A DNA stretch of 64,000 nt from NCBI RefSeq assembly GCF_022200785.1, contig NZ_CP087585.1, positions 1,798,001-1,862,000 of the forward strand, written 5' to 3'. This document shows, one piece after another, positions 8,678 to 17,111 of this stretch. Each line of letters begins with the position of its first letter. Positions within the stretch are counted from its first letter, which is position 1. This stretch comes from Pedobacter mucosus. Lineage in GTDB: Bacteria; Bacteroidota; Bacteroidia; Sphingobacteriales; Sphingobacteriaceae. The translations under genes were made by a program, and so were the position numbers. The notes beneath the pieces are model-generated. The model made no database searches. It saw only the letters and a program-made list of their open reading frames with translations, and was not told where the DNA came from.

Positions 8678-10855
8678 ATGAGTATGAAGACAATAAATGC
8701 ATCAGGTGTAGGAGAAGCGATTGACAGAGTTGACGGCCGCTTAAAAGTTATGGGATTGGCTAAGTATGCATCTGAATTTCCTGTTGAGAATTTAGTTTAT
8801 GCCCAAGGCGTTAACAGTACAATTGCCAAAGGTAGAATAACTTCAATAGATACTTCTGAAGCGAAAAAACAAAAAGGTGTATTAGAAGTAATTACACATT
8901 TGAATGCACAGAAACTGAAGGCATACGATAAAGTTAGACCGGCTTATACTTTAACAACCATTGCACCGATACTGCAGAGTGCGGAAGTTAACTATTATGG
9001 TCAATTTATTGCCTGTGTGGTTGCTGAAACTTTCGAACAAGCTCAATATGCCTGCAGATTAGTAAAGGTAACTTACGAGGAAGACAAGCCGGATATACAT
9101 TTAGAAAAAAACAAAAGTAAAGCTTATAAGCCAGATGAGGAGGCCGATTATCTACGAGGAAACATACGTTCCGGTATGCGTGATGCGGATGTTAAGGTTG
9201 AAGAAACCTACACTACTCCTATTGAGCATCAGCATCCTATGGAACTGCATGCCGCAATCATATCCTGGAACAATGGTAAAGTTAAAATGTATGCAAATCA
9301 ACAAATTTTGCATGAAGCGACAATTGCTGTTGCTGATACTTTCATGATTCCAAAGGAAAATGTTCAGATTATTGCACCTTATATAGGTGGTGGCTTTGGT
9401 TCCAAATTGCGTATCAATAAACACATCATTTTAGGAACGATGGCATCTAAAATGCTAGGACGACCTGTTAAAATAACGGTTACCCGCCAACAAATGTTTA
9501 CCAATACCGGAATGAGACAATTTGATGAGCAAGTAATGAAAATTGGCGCAAAAAAAGATGGAGCCTTAACTGCTTTAGCGCATCATACAATTTCTCATTG
9601 CGCCATCGATGTTCAATACTACGAAACCTGTGGTAACGTTTCGAAGATGCTTTACAACACACCAAATAATGAAATTACCCATAGATTAATTCCTTTAAAT
9701 CTTCAATGCCCGGATTCTATGAGGGCACCAGGTGAAGCAACGGGAAGTTTTGCGTTGGAATGTGCAATGGACGAAATGGCTTGGAAGTTGAATATGGATC
9801 CAATTGATTTCAGGATTAAAAATGATACTCAAATAGATTTAGGAGCTGGAAAACCCTTTTCATCAAGATTATTAAAAGAGTGTTTACGAATCGGAGCTGA
9901 TAAGTTTGGATGGGCAAATCGGAGCAAGCAACCGGGCGCTAAACAGGAAGGAAACTGGTTGATTGGTTACGGAGTAAGTGCGGCATCTCGGGCTGCTCCT
10001 TATAAAAAAACCTCTTCAAAAGTTATCTTACAGCAAGATAATGATAGGGTTCGTGCCACCATTCAAATGGATGCAACCGATTTAGGAACAGGTAGCTATA
10101 CTATTATTGCACAAACGGCTTCAGAATATTTGAACATACCAGTAGCGCAAGTTACGGTTGAATTAGGGGATTCTAAATTTCCGCTCACGCCAGGTTCGGG
10201 TGGATCATGGGGAGCTGCTTCTTATTGTAATGCCGCACGTGTCGCTTGTCAGAACGCTATTACAAGTTTAAGAAACAAGAGAAATATTATCTTGGATCAA
10301 GAGGTATCAGTAGCAGAGCTTCTTAAACTTAACAAATTAAATAGGTTTGAAGCTGAGGGAACTGCAGAACCTTCAGAAGAATTTGAGAAACATTCTGTTT
10401 TTTCTTTCGGGGCAAATTTTGCCGAAGTCTGGGTAGATAAAGACACCGGCGTATACCGTATTAAGCGGATGGTGAATGTGGGTTCTGCAGGGAAAATAGT
10501 TAATCCTAAAACGGCTTATGGTCAGATTATTGGTGGATTAACCATGGGTGCAGGAATGGTGTTGGCAGAACAATCGAAGATTGAACCAAACTTTGGCAAT
10601 TTTATCACGCGTTCGTTGGCTGATTATCACGTTCCTGTAAACTTAGATATGGCCAATATTGAAGTTATATTTTTGCCTGAAGAAGATAAAATTGCCAATG
10701 ATATGGGAATCAAAGGTATTGGCGAGCTAGGAATTACCAGCGTTGCTGCATCTATAGCAAATGCAATCTTTAATGCAACAGGAAAACGCATGAGGAACTT
10801 ACCAATTACTCCGGAAAAATTAGTGGAGGCAAAGGTTGAAAAAGGTGTGGCCTAG
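8678..10855 (+). CDS. paoC: Molybdopterin-binding catalytic subunit, PaoC-type aldehyde oxidoreductase, 725 aa
   Basis: The large Mo-cofactor subunit. The aldehyde oxidase a/b-hammerhead domain is N-terminal (GRLKVMGLAKYASEF), followed by Mo-cofactor segments (IGGGFGSKLRINKH; SMRAPGEATGSFALE, with the substrate-orienting Arg; GSGGSWGAAS). The catalytic Glu683 sits in GIGELGITSVAA. Length is close to E. coli PaoC. PaoABC oxidises aromatic aldehydes in the periplasm; using oxygen as acceptor would yield H2O2. The gene is last in the operon and is followed by a bidirectional terminator. The class is certain; the substrate is inferred only. Confidence 0.87.
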   Translation: MSMKTINASGVGEAIDRVDGRLKVMGLAKYASEFPVENLVYAQGVNSTIAKGRITSIDTSEAKKQKGVLEVITHLNAQKLKAYDKVRPAYTLTTIAPILQSAEVNYYGQFIACVVAETFEQAQYACRLVKVTYEEDKPDIHLEKNKSKAYKPDEEADYLRGNIRSGMRDADVKVEETYTTPIEHQHPMELHAAIISWNNGKVKMYANQQILHEATIAVADTFMIPKENVQIIAPYIGGGFGSKLRINKHIILGTMASKMLGRPVKITVTRQQMFTNTGMRQFDEQVMKIGAKKDGALTALAHHTISHCAIDVQYYETCGNVSKMLYNTPNNEITHRLIPLNLQCPDSMRAPGEATGSFALECAMDEMAWKLNMDPIDFRIKNDTQIDLGAGKPFSSRLLKECLRIGADKFGWANRSKQPGAKQEGNWLIGYGVSAASRAAPYKKTSSKVILQQDNDRVRATIQMDATDLGTGSYTIIAQTASEYLNIPVAQVTVELGDSKFPLTPGSGGSWGAASYCNAARVACQNAITSLRNKRNIILDQEVSVAELLKLNKLNRFEAEGTAEPSEEFEKHSVFSFGANFAEVWVDKDTGVYRIKRMVNVGSAGKIVNPKTAYGQIIGGLTMGAGMVLAEQSKIEPNFGNFITRSLADYHVPVNLDMANIEVIFLPEEDKIANDMGIKGIGELGITSVAASIANAIFNATGKRMRNLPITPEKLVEAKVEKGVA

Positions 10856-10884
10856 GTCCACAGAAAACAATTTTTAAGCCAAAA

Positions 10885-10916
10885 AAAGCCTGCTAATCAA
10901 TAGACTAGCAGGCTTT
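10885..10916. terminator. Bidirectional terminator between paoC and the catalase-family gene
   Basis: Perfect 11-bp stem (AAAGCCTGCTA with TAGCAGGCTTT) and a 10-nt loop, flanked by A and T runs, placed between two converging genes. Confidence 0.85.
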
Positions 10917-10940
10917 ATAATTTTATAAAGCTTATTTTAA

Positions 10941-12065
10941 TTAATCTGGAATCTCGTTAATACTCTGCGGTTCAGTTCGAGGTTGAGCATTCATATTGTG
11001 CCTATACTTTGATGATGTATCGTAAGCAAGGCGGCGCACTCTCATAATATTCCCAAGTGGACGATGCTCAGGAAGACAATGAAATGGATTATAACTGAGT
11101 ACGTCATCGCCATAAACACGCCTTGCGGGACTAAATGTATCTTGGGCAAGTATAGTCAATTTTGCTATGGGTTGGTAAGGGCTATCCTCTTCCATCCATT
11201 GTACTGAACCATCTTCAATTGGCATTTTATCTAAATCCGTACATAGCTGTGCTGAAAGTTCATATTCAGCTGTCTGATTTTCAAAAAATTCTTTTACAAT
11301 AGTTGTTAAAAACGATTCCGGCTCATTTTTAATTAGTGCTGCATCCATTTCTTTTCCATGAAGAGCAGCAACATTATCAGATTTTGGCGCTAATGATATC
11401 TTAGCAATATAATCACCAAAGCGAATGGCCGCCATGCTAAAATAGCGATCACCCAATATATGAGATCCAGGTGTACCGAAATTATTTGGATCTTCTTCCT
11501 GACCTAAAATATTTTTAATTTTTCGTCCGGCAGTTAACATTGCACCTTGGATCGTTTGAAATAATTCTGGTGTATTAATATATTCCTCTACTTTTTTCTG
11601 TTGATCTAGGTAGTCTTTTACCGTTCCTGTAGGAATAATTGGATAGTTTACAAGCAGAAAATCCTGGGTAATCGCGTCCTTTTCTTCGGGAAGAAACTTT
11701 TCTCCTTCCACCCCAATAACTTTAAGCGCCATTCCACGCTGCGAAGATTTTTTATCTGGTTCAATCATTCCAGGCGCTGTCGAAAAGCGAATAACTACTG
11801 GATATCTTTTTGCTTGTTTAAATAAGCCTTGTACTAAGTGCTCAGGCAAATTATCGTAAACTTCTAATTCAGCTTTTAATATGCCGTGATTTTTTGCATG
11901 GGCATCTCGAATTGCATGGCGATAACGCTCAAACATTATTTTGTTTACTCTGGCCATCGATTCAACAACCGCATGGCTATCTTCATCTTCATTTGGTTGT
12001 TTTACTTCTACATCATCTGTGTAACGTATGTAGGAATTAATTGCGGCTGAATTTTGTTCGTTCAT
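10941..12065 (-). CDS. Catalase-family heme protein, small form, 374 aa
   Basis: A short catalase-fold protein (true catalases are 480 aa or more). Counting from the start chosen here, the distal His56 lies in RDAHAKNHG, followed by VVIRFSTAPG, and the proximal-ligand Tyr in MRVRRLAYDTSSKYR near the C-terminus. These small relatives usually act as organic peroxidases rather than fast catalases. An ATG at 12104 is in frame, but its extra 13 residues (MYCVFFRLLYNRF) are not family-like; the ATG at 12065 opening MNEQNSAAI is preferred. It faces the paoABC operon, whose enzyme may make H2O2, so a protective role is a reasonable inference. No signal peptide is seen, so it would act in the cytoplasm. 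Confidence 0.8.
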   Translation of the reverse strand: MNEQNSAAINSYIRYTDDVEVKQPNEDEDSHAVVESMARVNKIMFERYRHAIRDAHAKNHGILKAELEVYDNLPEHLVQGLFKQAKRYPVVIRFSTAPGMIEPDKKSSQRGMALKVIGVEGEKFLPEEKDAITQDFLLVNYPIIPTGTVKDYLDQQKKVEEYINTPELFQTIQGAMLTAGRKIKNILGQEEDPNNFGTPGSHILGDRYFSMAAIRFGDYIAKISLAPKSDNVAALHGKEMDAALIKNEPESFLTTIVKEFFENQTAEYELSAQLCTDLDKMPIEDGSVQWMEEDSPYQPIAKLTILAQDTFSPARRVYGDDVLSYNPFHCLPEHRPLGNIMRVRRLAYDTSSKYRHNMNAQPRTEPQSINEIPD

Positions 12066-12165
12066 AAATCTGTTGTATAATAATCTAAAAAAAACACAGT
12101 ACAAACCGCGTTGGTTTTGGTTTATAAAAAATTCTAAAGCATTAAAGCAGATCTATAAAGAATAT

Positions 12166-12573
12166 TTATTTATAAAAACCTTCAATCTCCATTGATAAAA
12201 TTGTGTTCATGGCTAAAGCAGGAAAATCAGGCATATTTTCAATGATAACATGTTTTTTCTCTTGAATAATTTTTTCAATTTTTATAAAATCTTCTCTAAA
12301 GAGGTGAGTTAAATCTTCAATATCTTTTTCTTTTGATTCTGATTGAAGTACAAATTCCTGCTCAGAAAGAAACCCTAATAATTCTTGTAAATCTTCATGA
12401 CGTAAAAAGTTAATAGTAGTTTTAATAATTAATTTACAGCCCTTTTCTTTATCAACTGTGAAAGATGCTGTTACTTTAATCTTCTGATTTAAAATGGTAT
12501 CATCAGAATAATATAAATCCTGATGAGTATCGAACCTGATTATATTTAAGGGTAATTCTGTTATCGTAGTCAT
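12166..12573 (-). CDS. Hypothetical protein, 135 aa
   Basis: I do not recognise this family. The protein is acidic, without signal peptide or membrane helix. It has alternating beta-type segments at the N-terminus (IKVTASFTVDKEKGCKLIIK), a charged helix in the middle (EKDIEDLTHLFREDFIKIEK), and another helical stretch at the end. The ATG at 12573 is the only good start. It lies 100 bp upstream of the catalase-family gene on the same strand, so they may be co-transcribed, and is divergent from the methyltransferase gene 102 bp away. Codon use is like its neighbours, so it is probably real. Confidence 0.6.
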   Translation of the reverse strand: MTTITELPLNIIRFDTHQDLYYSDDTILNQKIKVTASFTVDKEKGCKLIIKTTINFLRHEDLQELLGFLSEQEFVLQSESKEKDIEDLTHLFREDFIKIEKIIQEKKHVIIENMPDFPALAMNTILSMEIEGFYK

Positions 12574-12675
12574 AACTGATTAACAGCATAACATCTTCAA
12601 TGTTTTTTATAGCCTAAAAATATACTTTAAAACATATCGCTTTTATCAATGGTTTCTATTTAAATCGATTATAAC

Positions 12676-13383
12676 ATGAATGCTTTAAAACTAATAGTTG
12701 CCATTATTTTATTATCCAATACCTGTGTGTTAGCGCAGAATGATAAAACCTATGTCTATAAAAGCCCATCGGCAAATGGAACTGGTAAATTTTATCTGGG
12801 CAGAGAAATCGCACAGGTAATGAGTTTTGAGGGTGTTGACTGGCTAGAACGTAATACGCGTTCAAAGGAAGAAAATACAGATTTGGCAATATCCAAATTA
12901 CGCCTCAAAAAGGGAGACGTTGTAGCTGATATTGGAGCAGGATCTGGCTATTACACGTTTAGAATAGCTAGAAATGTGCCGATTGGAAAAGTTTATGCTG
13001 TTGAGATTCAGGATGATGCCATCAATTATTTGAAGCAAAAAAGCTCAGCCTTAAAGTTAAACAATGTAACTGTTGTAAAAGGAAATGAGCAGTCTCCTAA
13101 TCTCCTTAAAAATTCGATTGATATTGCCATAATGGTCGATGTTTACCATGAATTACTTTTTCCACATGAATATTTACAAGCGTTAAAAGCCTCGTTAAAA
13201 CCGACTGGAAAATTAATTTTATTAGAATATAAAGAGGAAGATCTAGCTGTTGCAATTAAAAAAGAGCATAAAATGAGTGTTCAACAAGTGAAAAAGGAAT
13301 TGTTAACAAATGGCTTTGTACTTGTTCAAAACGGTCAGTTTATGCCTATTCAGCATTTTTTAGTTTTTCAAAAAAAGCCCTAA
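12676..13383 (+). CDS. Exported class I SAM-dependent methyltransferase, 235 aa
   Basis: Residues 1-20 are a Sec-type signal (ALKLIVAIILLSNTCVLAQN), which is unusual because S-adenosylmethionine is cytoplasmic. The Rossmann-fold methyltransferase follows: motif I VVADIGAGSGYYTF near residue 80, acidic end of strand 2 in VYAVEIQ, and motif IV-like IAIMVDVYHELL. Similar signal-bearing proteins are known as predicted periplasmic methyltransferases in several phyla, without proven activity. Its stop codon directly abuts that of the converging MpaB-family gene, with no intergenic base. Family is secure; location and substrate are open. Confidence 0.75.
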   Translation: MNALKLIVAIILLSNTCVLAQNDKTYVYKSPSANGTGKFYLGREIAQVMSFEGVDWLERNTRSKEENTDLAISKLRLKKGDVVADIGAGSGYYTFRIARNVPIGKVYAVEIQDDAINYLKQKSSALKLNNVTVVKGNEQSPNLLKNSIDIAIMVDVYHELLFPHEYLQALKASLKPTGKLILLEYKEEDLAVAIKKEHKMSVQQVKKELLTNGFVLVQNGQFMPIQHFLVFQKKP

Positions 13384-14430
13384 TTAAGATACTTGCTTTT
13401 TGAAAGATCGATAAGCGGAAAAATAGTTTCCGATGGCATTATCATTCGGCAAAACATTTTTAAACGTATTGCTAAGTTTTAATAAAGCCATTTTTGCATT
13501 AACAAGTTTTAATGGTGCAATTCCTAGTTGATCAGCAACCTCGTCACCCAACAAATGCCTCATTAATGATAAGATATCTTTTTGAGGAACTTTACCTCCA
13601 TTCACTAGCTCAATATGTTCGATTAAACTTTGCGTTAATTCGCGTCCGTGGGTTGAAATTTTAAATTGTCTTTTCTTAATAGATGCTTCCAATACTTGTG
13701 CTTGCTTAATATCCTTGGTTATTAAATCTTCATCAATTCCAGAAAAATAACCAATTACATTCCATAAATGCATAAAGCTTAATTTATCATCCATACTTAT
13801 GTGATAACCAAGTTTGGCTAACCCACGGATAACCAATAGCGAAAACGATAAATTTGTTCCAGCCATATCTTCTTGGTTTATTGGAGTGTCCCATTCTTCT
13901 AACTTCCAGGTAGGGCTTTTTAAGGTATAATAACGAGCGGCAGCATGCATTAACCTAACTTTTAAAATACTTATAAAACCTTTTCCTCCTGTCTCAAACG
14001 CAGATGGAGCCATAACTTCCCAAACAAATTCAGCTGTTTCATGTAATCTTTTGCCAGGATCATCTTTCAAGCGTCCAGATAAATATAAAACCATTGCACC
14101 CTTTGCTGCGGTATAACAATATGGAAGTGATAAAAGACCGAGCATGTTCATAATGGCTTCAGCGTGCTTCGCGAAGAAATCTGATCCTTGCTTCATTTTT
14201 GTTTTGTCTGCCCAAATGGGAAGCTTTGCTGCAGATGATATCACTTCAATATTTGAATAGGCTTCGTTTTTGTTTAAATCTGAATTGATTTTGAGTTGCG
14301 CTAACCATTGTTGAAGTTGTGTTTTTTTATCTAATTCTTTAAAACATAGCTGAATAAATTTATCAGCTTGTTCATCACCCCTGCCTCTTTTCTCTGTCAA
14401 AAAATTATCTGAAAAAACATTTTGTATCAT
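13384..14430 (-). CDS. Oxygenase MpaB family protein (DUF2236), 348 aa
   Basis: Belongs to the MpaB/latex-clearing-protein superfamily of all-helical heme b oxygenases. The signature is KVRLMHAAARYYT, where His162 matches the proximal heme His of Lcp, followed by INQEDMAGTNLSFSLLVIRG and a C-terminal LMRHLLGDEVADQLG segment. There is no signal peptide, so unlike rubber oxygenases it should be cytoplasmic. Substrates of bacterial DUF2236 proteins are largely unknown; some cleave polyisoprene or peptides. It is divergent from the CDGSH gene, sharing a 158-bp intergenic region, and converges with the methyltransferase with touching stops. Confidence 0.8.
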   Translation of the reverse strand: MIQNVFSDNFLTEKRGRGDEQADKFIQLCFKELDKKTQLQQWLAQLKINSDLNKNEAYSNIEVISSAAKLPIWADKTKMKQGSDFFAKHAEAIMNMLGLLSLPYCYTAAKGAMVLYLSGRLKDDPGKRLHETAEFVWEVMAPSAFETGGKGFISILKVRLMHAAARYYTLKSPTWKLEEWDTPINQEDMAGTNLSFSLLVIRGLAKLGYHISMDDKLSFMHLWNVIGYFSGIDEDLITKDIKQAQVLEASIKKRQFKISTHGRELTQSLIEHIELVNGGKVPQKDILSLMRHLLGDEVADQLGIAPLKLVNAKMALLKLSNTFKNVLPNDNAIGNYFSAYRSFKKQVS

Positions 14431-14541
14431 AGCTTAATAACTGTTGATAAAACCATTTGTTTCATAAGATAATTTTATAAGCACAATAAATATTGCAGAT
14501 CTACCATTTTGCAAGAACGTTTCTAAACTAAAATCAAATTC

Positions 14542-14570
14542 TTGAGGTTAATTTCATTCCATTATTTTTG
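14542..14570 (+). promoter_or_regulatory. Bacteroidota-type promoter of the CDGSH gene
   Basis: TTG at 14542-14544, an 18-nt spacer and an exact -7 box TATTTTTG (TAnnTTTG) at 14563-14570. Transcription would begin near 14575-14578, which rules out the upstream ATG at 14568 and supports the start at 14589. Confidence 0.65.
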
Positions 14571-14588
14571 CATCAAACAAGCAAATAC

Positions 14589-14813
14589 ATGGCAACAACA
14601 AGACTTACAATTAATAACAACGGTTCTGTAAAAATAGATGGCGACTTCGAAATCGTTGATAAAAACGGCAACAATTATAATTTACAGGGTAGAACAATAG
14701 TGTCTATTTGCCGTTGTGGCCTTTCAAAAAACAAACCTTTTTGCGATGGCGCCCACAATGGTCATTTCGAACATGAAGCAATTGCTTTTGATCTTCCTCC
14801 GAAAAAAGTTTAG
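14589..14813 (+). CDS. CDGSH iron-sulfur domain protein, 74 aa
   Basis: A single CDGSH domain: Cys41, Cys43, Cys52 and His56 in CRCGLSKNKPFCDGAH, which bind a redox-active 2Fe-2S cluster with three Cys and one His (mitoNEET type). Proteins of this size act as small electron or cluster carriers; the partner is unknown. The upstream in-frame ATG at 14568 overlaps the promoter core, so the ATG at 14589 (MATTRLTI) is used. It is cytoplasmic and divergent from the MpaB-family heme oxygenase, an arrangement that hints at, but does not prove, a functional link. Confidence 0.85.
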   Translation: MATTRLTINNNGSVKIDGDFEIVDKNGNNYNLQGRTIVSICRCGLSKNKPFCDGAHNGHFEHEAIAFDLPPKKV

Positions 14814-14958
14814 ACCAATTAAAATTTACCGTGAGCCATTTTAAATTCTATTAAAGTGGCTTACTTATTTCCACTAATTTAAATAAAATACTAAAATATA
14901 AATCTGAATTAATAAATACAACGTATATGTTTTAGCGTTCAAAATACGCTAGTTCAAA

Positions 14959-15282
14959 ATGATAAAAGTTGTTGTTAATATTGTATGTATTTTAATTGTG
15001 CTTGGCTTTTCGTCTAAGTATTCGTTATTCATACTACAATCAACCAACAACATCACGACAGTGAAAACGGATATCGAAAAAGATAAATCTGAAAAGTCTG
15101 AAACTTCAGAAGAAGAAAATAGCATTAAAGAGAAACTAAAAATCAGCGATTTTTTCAATAGCGAACAAGCTTATCTTTTCTCTATGTTGATTTCAAAAAC
15201 AGTCTTTACCTATTATAATTCTTCAATTCCTTTCATTTATAATAAGATTCAAAAATTACCGCCAAAGGTTTTTTATTCCTAA
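14959..15282 (+). CDS. Small hypothetical protein with an N-terminal hydrophobic segment, 107 aa
   Basis: No known family. Residues 1-27 include a hydrophobic helix (VVVNIVCILIVLGFSSKYSL) that could be a signal peptide or anchor. A very acidic, Lys/Glu/Ser-rich stretch follows (residues 38-62) and then a mixed tail. The ATG is preceded by a small dyad TAGCGT-N7-ACGCTA (14935-14953). The DUF4394 lipoprotein gene begins 37 bp after the stop on the same strand, so they may be co-transcribed. The short length and lack of homology make this call moderate. Confidence 0.5.
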   Translation: MIKVVVNIVCILIVLGFSSKYSLFILQSTNNITTVKTDIEKDKSEKSETSEEENSIKEKLKISDFFNSEQAYLFSMLISKTVFTYYNSSIPFIYNKIQKLPPKVFYS

Positions 15283-15319
15283 ATATTATCTAATTATTTA
15301 TTAATAAAAAAATCTTAAC

Positions 15320-16843
15320 ATGTCAAAAATTATATTAAACGCACTGGTTATACTGTGCTTCTTTACCTCGTCTATATTTTTATCATCCTGCAAAAAAGAT
15401 CGTAACTCAGAACAAGAAATGCTTGTTAACGGTCCTGATATTAACTTTTATGCTTTAACAAGCGATAATAAACTATTATCTATAAATGCAAAAAATCCAT
15501 CAAGTGTAACTGCACAGGTTACCATTTCTGGTTTACAGACCGGAGAAAATATTCTTGGAATTGATTTTCGTCCATCAACTGGTCAACTATACGGAATAGG
15601 AAGTTCTAGCCGTTTGTACGTTTTAGATCAAAGAACAGGTGCAGCTCGTGCCATTGGTACAGCGGCATTTACGCCAGCTATAAGCGGAACAAATTTTGGT
15701 TTTGACTTTAACCCAACCGTAGATCGAATTAGATTGGTAAGTTCAACTGGTCAAAATTTACGTTTAAATCCAGAAACTGGAACAGTTGCAGCAACAGATG
15801 GAGTAATAAACGGTGTTACTAATGCTAAAGTTTCTTCAGTTGCTTATACTCAAAATCGTGCTGGCGCTACTACCACGGTACTTTTTGATATTGATGCTGC
15901 TACTGATAAATTATACAAACAAGATCCACCTAATGATGGAAAATTAGTAGAAGTTGGAAATTTAGGTGTTGATGCGACTGAAATTGGAGGTTTTGATATT
16001 AATCCAGATGGAACATCTGCTTTAGCTGCTTTACAAGTTGATGGAAAATCATCGCTATTCAGCATCGATATTAACACAGGTAAAGCTTCTAAAATTGGAA
16101 ATTTTGATGGCCAAATTACAGGTTTGGCTATTCCAACTGAGCCAGTTGCTTATGCGGTTTCAACATCAAACGAATTATTGATTTTCAACCCAGCTTCTGC
16201 TACGCCTACAACCGTCGCAAAACCAATCACTGGAATACAAAGCGGAGAAAATATTTTGGGTATTGACATGCGTCCGTTAAACGGGCAACTTTTTGCTATA
16301 GGTTCAACAAGTAGAATTTATGCAATAAACGCATCATCTGGACTTGCTACATTAGTAGGTACATCACCATTAAGTACTTTACTTTTAGGCACACAAATTG
16401 GATTTGATTTTAATCCAACGGTTGATAGAATAAGGGTTGTTGGTAATAACGGACAAAATTTCAGAATTAATCCTGCAGATGCAAGTTTAACCGTAGATGG
16501 CCCTATTACTTTGGCAACAGCTTCCATTACGGGTGCAGCATATACCAATAATTTTGCTGGAGCAACAACTACTGTTTTATTTGACATTGATTCAGCTGGA
16601 GACAGATTATACAGGCAAGATCCACCAAATAATGGAACTTTAGTTGATGTTGGTCCATTGGGTATTAATGTTGAAGCAACTAGTGGTTTCGATATAGGCG
16701 GAACAAGCGGAATTGCTTATGGCATTTTCACCGTTGGTACGACACAAAGACTATATAGCGTAAATTTAACGACTGGAACAGCAACAGGAATCTCAACAAT
16801 AACAACGCCTGTTAGGGGTTTTACTTTAGGTTTAGGTTTTTAA
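15320..16843 (+). CDS. Lipoprotein with two tandem DUF4394 domains, 507 aa
   Basis: The signal ends in the lipobox LSSC (Cys24), so it is a lipoprotein, probably on the outer membrane. The rest is an internal duplication: residues about 45-270 and 278-505 share LLSI/LLIF, GENILGIDxRPxxGQL, GFDFNPTVDRIR, AGATTTVLFDIDxAxDxLYxQDPPN and a closing GFDI segment. DUF4394 is a beta-propeller-like domain of unknown function; each half probably supplies blades of one or two propellers. A strong terminator follows at 16861-16895. Confidence 0.85.
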   Translation: MSKIILNALVILCFFTSSIFLSSCKKDRNSEQEMLVNGPDINFYALTSDNKLLSINAKNPSSVTAQVTISGLQTGENILGIDFRPSTGQLYGIGSSSRLYVLDQRTGAARAIGTAAFTPAISGTNFGFDFNPTVDRIRLVSSTGQNLRLNPETGTVAATDGVINGVTNAKVSSVAYTQNRAGATTTVLFDIDAATDKLYKQDPPNDGKLVEVGNLGVDATEIGGFDINPDGTSALAALQVDGKSSLFSIDINTGKASKIGNFDGQITGLAIPTEPVAYAVSTSNELLIFNPASATPTTVAKPITGIQSGENILGIDMRPLNGQLFAIGSTSRIYAINASSGLATLVGTSPLSTLLLGTQIGFDFNPTVDRIRVVGNNGQNFRINPADASLTVDGPITLATASITGAAYTNNFAGATTTVLFDIDSAGDRLYRQDPPNNGTLVDVGPLGINVEATSGFDIGGTSGIAYGIFTVGTTQRLYSVNLTTGTATGISTITTPVRGFTLGLGF

Positions 16844-16860
16844 ATAGAAGTTCAGTTAGA

Positions 16861-16895
16861 AAGAAAAGCCATTTCAAATTGAAATGGCTTTTCTT
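16861..16895. terminator. Bidirectional terminator after the DUF4394 gene
   Basis: A 17-bp perfect stem, AAGAAAAGCCATTTCAA paired with its complement around a central A (16878). Tight loop and A/T tails on both sides, between converging genes. Confidence 0.85.
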
Positions 16896-16913
16896 TTACC
16901 TTAATTTTGAAAA

Positions 16914-17111
16914 CTAACAAACCTGTTTAAGTTTTCTTATAATTATTTCAAAACTACTATCAAGTTTAAATAAGATTTGTAGGTATTCATCTGTCTCCAT
17001 TATATCTATTGAGTTTACAACGCCTTGTAAACCATCATTATTTATAATTTCATTTCCAACTTTTATCGCCAACAATGTAGAAGTTGGTAATTCGTTATTT
17101 ACATTTAACAT
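16914..17111 (-). CDS. Small protein coupled to the histidine kinase, 65 aa
   Basis: No recognised family. The ATG overlaps the stop of the kinase gene in the string ATGTTAA, a 7-base overlap that suggests translational coupling. The sequence (STLLAIKVGNEIINNDGLQG, then SIDIMETDEYLQILFKLDS) looks like a compact beta-rich fold; no membrane segment or DNA-binding motif is apparent. The tight link suggests a role with the kinase, such as a small modulator, but this is inference. It ends just before the terminator at 16861-16895. Confidence 0.6.
   Translation of the reverse strand: MLNVNNELPTSTLLAIKVGNEIINNDGLQGVVNSIDIMETDEYLQILFKLDSSFEIIIRKLKQVC

Noticed and set aside
12166..12573. SecB-like chaperone assignment
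   Set aside because: Only a vague beta-strand pattern supports it; left as hypothetical.
14949..15158. Open frame of 69 codons on the minus strand
   Set aside because: Antisense to the 107-aa hypothetical gene; the plus-strand frame has the better start, a hydrophobic N-terminus and a downstream partner gene.
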